A DNA stretch of 64,000 nucleotides from Enterobacter bugandensis. Its GTDB lineage: Bacteria > Pseudomonadota > Gammaproteobacteria > Enterobacterales > Enterobacteriaceae. The notes beneath the pieces were generated by a model that was not told the DNA's origin, did not search any database, and was given only the letters and a program-made list of their open reading frames with translations. Positions 54,001-63,000 of this stretch are shown one piece after another. The DNA is taken from positions 2,170,001 through 2,234,000 of the forward strand of contig NZ_LT992502.1 in the NCBI RefSeq assembly GCF_900324475.1, read 5' to 3'. The stretch's first letter is position 1; each line of letters starts with the position of its first letter. Position numbers and translations under genes: made by a program.

Positions 54001-57000
54001 TCGATAATCTGACCGACGACAACATCATCAATGCGGCAGAAGCGCAGCAGGATCTGGTGCTCAGCGGCAGCACAACAGCTGAAACGGGGCAGACGGTCAC
54101 CGTGACGCTGAACGGCAAAAACTATCAAACTACCGTGCAAGCTGACGGCACCTGGACGCTGAACGTGCCTGCCGCCGACGTTGGCGCGCTGGCAGACGGC
54201 ACTGTCACCGTGACGGCCTCCGTCAGCGACGTGGCAGGTAACAGCAGCAGTACGGACCGCGTTGGGCTGGTGGATGCCACCGTGCCGCAGGTGACCATTA
54301 ATGACTTTGTCACCGACACCAACACCGTTAACCAGCTGGCCCATTCTCAGGCGCAGATCCTGAGCGGCTCCGTCACTGGCGCGGCGGCGGGCGATTTGGT
54401 CACCATCACTATTAATAACGTGGACTACACCACCGCGGTGGACGCGGCGGGCAACTGGAGCCTCGGCCTGCCTGCATCCGTCGTTCAGGGGCTGACGGAC
54501 GGCACATGGACCATTAACGTCTCCGTGACCGATCGCTCCGGCAACACCGGCAGCAGTTCTCTGGATGTGGTGGTGAATACCGTGACGCCTGTTATCGGTA
54601 TTAACACCCTGGCCGTAGATGACGTGATCAATGCGGCAGAGAAGGGTGAAGATCTGCTGCTTTCCGGTACCAGCAACCAGCCGGAAGGGACCACCATCAC
54701 TGTAAACCTGAACGGTATCAACTACACCACCACCACTAACGCTAGCGGCAGCTGGAGCGTCACCGTGCCTGCCTCTGCGGTGAGCGCGCTGGGCGAAGCC
54801 AATTACACCGTGACGGCGAGCGTTACCGATAATGTGGGCAACAGCGCCTCAACCTCGCACGATGTGCTGGTGGACAGCGCGTTGCCGGTCGTCACTATCA
54901 ACACTTTCGCGACCGACAATATCGTCAACGCGGCGGAAGTCACCGCAGGGCAAACCCTGACCGGGAAGGTCTCTAACGCGGCATCGGGCGATACCGTCAC
55001 GATTATCCTCGGTGGTCAGACATACACCGCTACCGTGCAGGACGATCTCTCATGGAGCCTGCCGTTAACCGAGAGCCAGTTAACCGCGCTCGGCAACGGC
55101 GAACTGGCCGTATCGGCCAGCGTCACCAACGCGCACGGCAACACCGGTTCGACTTCGCTGGACTTCACCATCGACGCCCAACTGCCGGGCCTGCGTATTG
55201 ATACCGTGGCGGGTGATGATGTCATTAACGTCATTGAGCACGCTCAGAACCTGATTGTTTCCGGTTCAAGCACCGATCTGGCAGCGGGCAGCACCGTCAC
55301 GGTGACCATTAACGGCAAGATCTATTCCGCAACCGTACTGGCGGACGGTACCTGGCAGGCGGCGGTTCCGGCAGCGGACGTGTCCCAGTGGGCGGACGGT
55401 TCGCTGGATATCAAGGCAAGCGCGCAGGACCCTTCCGGCAACCCGGTGACTATCGGCACCGTCGTGGACGTCGATCTCGCGCCGGTCGCCGTCAGCATCA
55501 ACAGCGTGACCGCGGACAACGTGCTCAACGCGGCAGAAAAAGGTCAGGATCTGGTGCTTTCCGGCTCCTCCGCGAACGTAGAAGCGGGCCAGACCGTCAC
55601 CATCACCTTTGCGGGTAAAACCTACACCACGACGGTGAACGCCAACGGCGACTGGACGTACACCGTACCGGCAGCCGATTTGAGCGGCCTGAAGGACGGC
55701 GACGCCAGCGTGCAGGTCAGCGTGAGCAACCTGAACGGCAACGCGGCGTCGTCTGCGCAGGAGTTCAGCATCGATACCGCCGCGCCAACGGTGACCATCA
55801 ATACCATCAGCGGCGACAACATGCTGAACGCGGCTGAGGCAGCGCAGGATCTGACCCTGAGCGGAACGTCCACTGCCGAAGCGGGCCAGACGGTTACCGT
55901 AACCTTCAACGGCAACCAGTACACCGCGCAGGTGCAGGCCGACGGCAGCTGGACGCTGGTCGTGCCGGCAGCCGATCTGGCGGGCATCACCGACGGCAGC
56001 GCGGCGGTCACGGCGACCGTGTCCGACAAAGCCGGCAACCCGGCCAGCGCGGATGCCTCCGTGCTGGTGGATACCACCGTACCGCAGATTAGTTTCAACA
56101 TCGTCGCGGGCGACGACATTGTGAATATTGCCGAGCACGGCCAGGCGCTGATCGTCTCCGGCAAGGTCACGGGCGCGCAGGCGGGTGACGTCATTACCGT
56201 CACCCTGAACGGCAAAGACTACACCGCGATGCTGGACGCGTCCGGAAGCTGGAGCGTGGGCGTTCCGGCGGCAGACGTGGGCACGCTGGCTAACGGCGAG
56301 CAGACGATCTCCGCGACCCTCACCGACAAAGCGGGTAACAGCACCACCGCCACGCATGAATTTGACGTCTCCCTGGCCGCGCCGGAGATTGCCATCAATA
56401 CCCTGGCGCTTGACGACGTGATTAACGCGGTCGAGAAAGGCCAGGATCTGCTGATTTCGGGCACCAGCAACCAGCCGGAAGGTACAGCCATTACGGTGAT
56501 CCTGAACGGCATCAGCTACGCCGCGACCACCAACGCCAGCGGCGGCTGGAGCGTAACCGTTCCGGCGGCGAACGTCTCTGCGCTGGGCGAAGCGAGCTAT
56601 ACCGTCACGGCAGGCGTGACCGATAGCGCAGGCAACGGCGCGAACGCCAGCCATAGCGTGCTGGTCGACAGCGCGCTGCCACAGGTTACCATTAACGTAA
56701 TCGCCATCGATGACGTGATTAACGCGGCGGAAGTCGCTTCCGGACAAACCCTGAGCGGGAAGGTGAGCGGCGCGGCGAGCGGTGACACTGTCACCCTTTC
56801 AATCGGCGGCAATACGTATACCGCGACGGTTCAGGACGATCTGAGCTGGTCGGTCAACGTGCCGTCCGCGGTCTTAACCGCCATCGGTAATGGCGATCTG
56901 ACGGTGTCAGCCAGCGTCACTAACGGCCACTGCAACACCGGCTTCGGCGAGCGCGAGATCACCATCGACGCCAATCTGCCGGGCCTGCGCGTCGATACCG

Positions 57001-60000
57001 TGGCGGGCGACGACGTGATTAACAGCATTGAGCATGCGCAGAACCTGATTATTACCGGCTCCAGCGACGGCCTGGCAGCGGGCGCGGCGCTGAGCGTGAT
57101 CGTCAACGGCAAAACCTACGCGGCCACGGTGCTGGCAGACGGTACCTGGACGGCGGCCATTCCGGCGGCAGACGTCAGCGCGCTCGGCGCAGGCACGGTC
57201 ACCGTGAAGGTCGAGGGAAATAGCGCGGCAGGCAACCCGGTCTCCATCAGCCACGACGTGAAGGTCGATCTGGCGACGGTTGCTATCAGCATTGACGCGA
57301 TTGCGACCGACGATGTGATTAATGCGGCAGAAAAAGGCGCAGATCTGGTGCTTTCAGGTTCTACCAGCAACGTGGAAGAGAACCAGACGGTTTACATCAC
57401 GTTCGGCGGCAAGTCCTACACGGCGAAAGTGGATGCCAGCGGCAACTGGACGGCGACCGTGCCGTCGGCAGATCTGGCTGGCCTGAAGGATGGCGACGCC
57501 AGCGTGCAGGTGAGCGTCACCAACGTGAACGGCAACAGCGCCTCGGCGGGACGCGAATACGGCGTGGACGCCACCGCGCCGACGGTCTCCATCGAAATCG
57601 TCAGCGACAACAACATCATCAATGCCGCCGAAGCGCAGCAGGATCTGGTCGTCAACGGCGTCTCTAACGCCGAAGCGGGCCAGACCGTGACCGTCACGCT
57701 GAACGGCGTGGATTACACCACCACCGTGCAGGCAAACGGCAGCTGGAGCGTGACCGTGCCTTCTGCTGATGTGGGCGCGATTACCGACGGGAACTATACC
57801 GTCAGCGCCGCCGTGTCGGACAAAGCGGGCAACCCGGCCTCCGCGGCTCGCGATGTGCTGGTCGATACCACCGTGCCACAGCTGACCATCAACACCGTTT
57901 CCGATGACGACGTGATCAACAGCGCCGAGCACGGGCAGGCTCTGATCGTTACCGGCTCAGTGACCGGCGCGGCGGCGGGCGACGTGGTGACCGTCACCAT
58001 CAATAACAAAGATTACACGGCGACGCTGGATGCGTCCGGCAACTGGAGCGTGGGCGTGCCTGCGGCGGACGTCGGTGCCCTGACCGCCGGGGATTACACC
58101 ATCACCGCGGCGCTGACCGACAAAGCCGGAAACAGCAACAGCGCGACGCGCGAGGTGGAAGTCAACCTGAGCGCGCCAGTGCTGACCATCGACACCGTCT
58201 CCGGTGACGATGTGATCAACAGCAGCGAGAAAACGCAGGATCTGACCATCACCGGTACGGCTTCCGGACTGGCGGCGGGCGCGGTGGTGAACGTGATGCT
58301 CAACGGCAAAGCCTACAGCGCCACGGTTGAGGCCAACGGCCAATGGTCCACGACGGTTCCGGCGAGCGAAGTGGGGCAACTGGGTGAAGCGCTTTACACC
58401 GTCACTGCCTCCGCAACGGACAGCGTCGGCAACGGCACCAGCACCTCGCACACCGTCAACGTGGAGTCCGTTCTGCCGGGCGTCACGATCAACACCGTGG
58501 CAGGCGATGACGTCATCAACGCGGCGGAGCTGGCTGCCGGCCAGACCATTAGCGGTAAGGTGGTGAATGCCGAGGCGGGCAACACCGTGACCGTAACGAT
58601 TGGCGGCAACAGCTACACCGCAACGGTGCAGAGCGATCTGACCTGGTCCGTCGATGTACCGGAATCGGTCCTGACGGCGCTGGGCAACGGCGATCTGACT
58701 GTAACCGCCAGCGTGACGAACGGCGTGGGCAACAGCGGCAGCGGCGAGCGTGAGATCGCGATAGACGCCAGCCTGCCGGGCCTGCGCGTGGACACCGTGG
58801 CGGGCGACGACGTGATCAACAGCATCGAACACGGACAGAACCTGATTATTACCGGTTCCAGCAATGGCCTGAGCGCAGGCACGGCGCTGACCGTTACCGT
58901 CAACGGCAAAACCTATCCCGCGACGGTACTGGCGGATGGTACATGGAGCGCGGCTCTCCCTTCTGCGGACGTAAGTGCCCTGGCAGCGGGCACGGTCACC
59001 GTGACCGTTGAAGGCCAGAGCAGCGCGGGCAATCCGGTTTCCATCAGCCACGATGTGACGGTGGATCTGGCGAACGTCGCTATCAGCATCGACGCCATTG
59101 CCACCGATGACGTGATTAACGCGGCGGAGAAAGGGGCGGATCTGGAGCTCTCCGGCACCACCTCAAACGTGGAGGAAAATCAAACCGTCACCATCACCTT
59201 CGGCGGCAAGAACTACACCGCCACGGTGGACGCTGAGGGTAAGTGGACCGCCACGGTGCCAGCGGCAGATCTGGCGGGCCTGAAGGACGGTGACGCCAGC
59301 GTGCAGGTAAGCGTCACCAACGTCAACGGCAACAGCGCCTCTGCGGGCCGCGAGTACAGCGTGGATGCCACCGCGCCATCCGTCACCATTAATACTATTG
59401 CGACCGATGACATTCTGAACGCCACGGAAGCGCAGTCTGACCTGGCGATTTCCGGCAGCAGCACCGCCGAAGCGGGCCAGACCGTGACTGTGTCGCTGAA
59501 CGGCAAAGACTACACCTCAACCGTCAGCGCGGACGGCAGCTGGACGCTGAACGTTCCGTCGGCGGATCTGGCGGCGCTTAATGACGGCAGCGTCACCGTT
59601 ACCGCATCGGTCAGCGACAAGGCGGGCAACCCGGCATCCGTAAACCATAACCTGACGGTGGACGTGACCGTCCCTGCAGTCACCATCAACGCCGTGGCGG
59701 GCGACGACGTGATTAACGTCGCCGAGCACGGTCAGGCGCAGATTATCAGCGGCACCGCCACCGGCGCGGCAGCGGGCGATAAGGTCACCGTGACTATCGG
59801 CGGCCAGACTTACACCACCGTACTGGACGCGGCGGGTAACTGGAGCGTGGGCGTTCCGGCGAGCGTGATTTCCGGCCTCAGCGACGGCACCGTGACCGTC
59901 ACTGCGTCTGTTACCGACGCGGCGGGCAACACCGGCAGCGGCACCCATAACGTGACCGTCGATACCGGTCTGCCATCGGTCAACTTCAACGCCATCAGCG

Positions 60001-63000
60001 GCGATAACGTTCTGAATGCGGTGGAAAAAGGTCAGGATCTGAGCGTCAGCGGCACCAGCGCCAACCTGGCGGAAGGCACCGTGGTGACCGTGACCCTCAA
60101 CGGTAAAAACTACACCGCAACGACCGCTGCGGACGGCACCTGGAGCCTGACGGTTCCGGCTGCGGATCTGGCCGGTCTCGGTCAGGCAAGTTACACCCTC
60201 AATGCGACCGCCACCAACGGCGTGGGCAACAGCGTGAGCAGCGCTGCGAACCTGCTGGTCGACACCGCGCTGCCGACCGTCACCATCAACACCGTGGCGG
60301 GCGATAACGTTATCAACGCGGCGGAAGTGGCGGCAGGCCAGACCCTGAGCGGTACCGTGGCGAATGCCGAAGCGGGCAACACCGTAACCGTGACCATTGG
60401 CGGCAACAGCTATACCGCAACGGTGCAGAACGATCTGAGCTGGTCCGTGAACGTGCCGTCTGATGTGCTGACCGCACTCGGCAACGGCAGCCTGAGCGTG
60501 ACGGCAACCGTCACCAACGGCCACGGCAACACCGGCAGCGGCGAGCGTGAGATCGCGATAGACGCTAACCTGCCGGGCCTGCGCGTGAACACCGTGGCGG
60601 GCGACGACGTGGTCAACAGCATTGAGCATGCGCAGAACCTGATCGTCACCGGCTCCAGCGACGGGCTGGCGGCGGGCACTACGCTGACCGTTACCGTGAA
60701 CGGCAAAGACTATGCGGCGACGGTGCTGGCGGACGGCACCTGGAGCGCGGCGGTTCCGTCTGCGGACGTGAGCGCGTGGCCGGAAGGCACAGTAAAAATC
60801 AGCGTCACTGGCGACAGCGCGGCGGGTAACCCGATTACCATCAGTCACGATGTGACCGTCGATCTGGCCTCTGTTGCCATCAGCATCAACGCCATTGCCA
60901 CCGACGACGTGATCAACGCTGCGGAGAAAGGGGCGGATCTGGTGCTGTCCGGCGCGACCACCAACGTGGAAGCCGGGCAGACCGTCACCCTGAGCCTGAA
61001 CGGTAAAATCTACACCACTACCGTAGAAGCAGACGGCAACTGGACCTATACCGTGCCGGCTGCGGATCTGGCGGGCCTCAAGGACGGCGACGCCAGCCTG
61101 CAGGTGAGCGTCACCAACGTGAACGGCAACAGCGCCTCGGCGGGCCGCGAGTACAGCGTGGATGCCACCGCGCCATCCGTCACCATCAATAAGATGGCGA
61201 CTGACGACATCCTGAACGCCACGGAAGCGCAGTCTGACCTGACGGTTTCCGGCACCAGCACCGCCGAAGCGGGCCAGACCGTGACCGTGTCGCTGAACGG
61301 CAAAGACTACACCACAACCGTCGGCGCGGACGGTAGCTGGACGCTGAACGTTCCGGCAGCGGATCTGGCGTCGCTCAGCGACGGCAGCGTCACCGTGACC
61401 GCGAGCGTAAGCGACAAGGCGGGCAACCCGGCATCCGTAAACCATAACCTGACGGTGGACGTGACCGTGCCTGCGGTGACCATCAACACCGTGGCGGGCG
61501 ATGACGTGATCAACCTCGCCGAGCACGCGCAGGCGCAAATCATCAGCGGCACCGCCACCGGCGCAGCAGCGGGCGATAAGGTCACCGTCACGATTGGCGG
61601 CCAGACGTACACTACCGTGCTGGACGCGGCGGGGAACTGGAGCGTGGGCGTTCCGGCCAGCGTGATTTCCGGTCTCAGCGACGGCACCGTGACCGTCACT
61701 GCATCTGTTACCGACGCGGCGGGCAACACCGGCAGCGGCAGCCATAACGTCACCGTGGACACCGGGCTGCCGTCCGTGGGCTTTAACGCCATCAGCGGCG
61801 ATAACGTCCTGAACGCGGTGGAAAAAGGTCAGGAACTAAGCGTCAGCGGCACCAGCGCCAACCTGGCGGAAGGCACCGTGGTGACCGTGGCCCTCAACGG
61901 TAAAAACTACACCGCAACGACCGCCGCAGACGGCACCTGGAGCCTGACGGTTCCGGCGGCGGATCTGGCGGGTCTGGGCGAAGCGAATTACACCCTGAGC
62001 GCAGCCGCGACCAACGGCGTGGGCAATAGCGTCAGCAATACGGCGAACCTGCTGGTCGACACCGCGCTGCCGACCGTCACCATCAACACCGTGGCGGGTG
62101 ATAACGTCATCAACGCGGCAGAAGTGGCGGCAGGCCAGACCATCACCGGTAAGGTGGCGAACGCGGAAGCCGGTAACACGGTGACGATGAACATTGGCGG
62201 CAACAGCTACACCGCGACGGTGCAGAGCGACCTGACCTGGTCCGTGAGCGTGCCGGAGTCCGTCCTGACGGCCTTGGGCAACGGCGATTTGACCGTGTCG
62301 GCGACCGTCACCAACGGCCACGGCAATACCGGCGCGGGCGAGCGCGAAATCGTTATAGACGCCAGCCTGCCGGGTCTGCGTATCAATACCGTGGCGGGCG
62401 ATGATGTGATCAACAGCATCGAGCACGGACAGAACCTGATCGTCACCGGTTCCAGCGACGGGCTGGCGGCGGGCACCACGCTCACCGTGACCGTTAACGG
62501 CAAAACTTATGCGGCCTCCGTGCTGGCGAACGGTACCTGGAGCGCGGCGATCCCGGCCGCAGACGTGGGTGCCCTGGCAGCAGGCGCGGTGACCGTCACC
62601 GTGGCAGGCCAGAGCAGCGCGGGTAACCCGGTCTCCATCAGTCACGACGTCACCGTCGATCTGGCGGCCGTGGCGATCAGCATCGATGCGATCGCCACCG
62701 ACGACGTGATTAACGCGGCGGAGAAAGGCGCGGATCTGGTGCTCTCGGGCAGCACCTCGAACGTGGAGGAAAACCAGACCGTCACAATCGCCTTCGGCGG
62801 CAAAACCTACACCGCGAAAGTGGATGCCGACGGCAACTGGACGGCCACCGTGCCTTCCGCGGATCTCGCGGGCCTGAAGGACGGCGACGCCAGCGTGCAG
62901 GTGAGCGTCACCAACGTGCACGGCAACAGCGCGACGGCAGGCCGCGAGTACAGCGTGGACGCGACCGCGCCGACCGTGACGATTGATACGGTGGCAGGTG

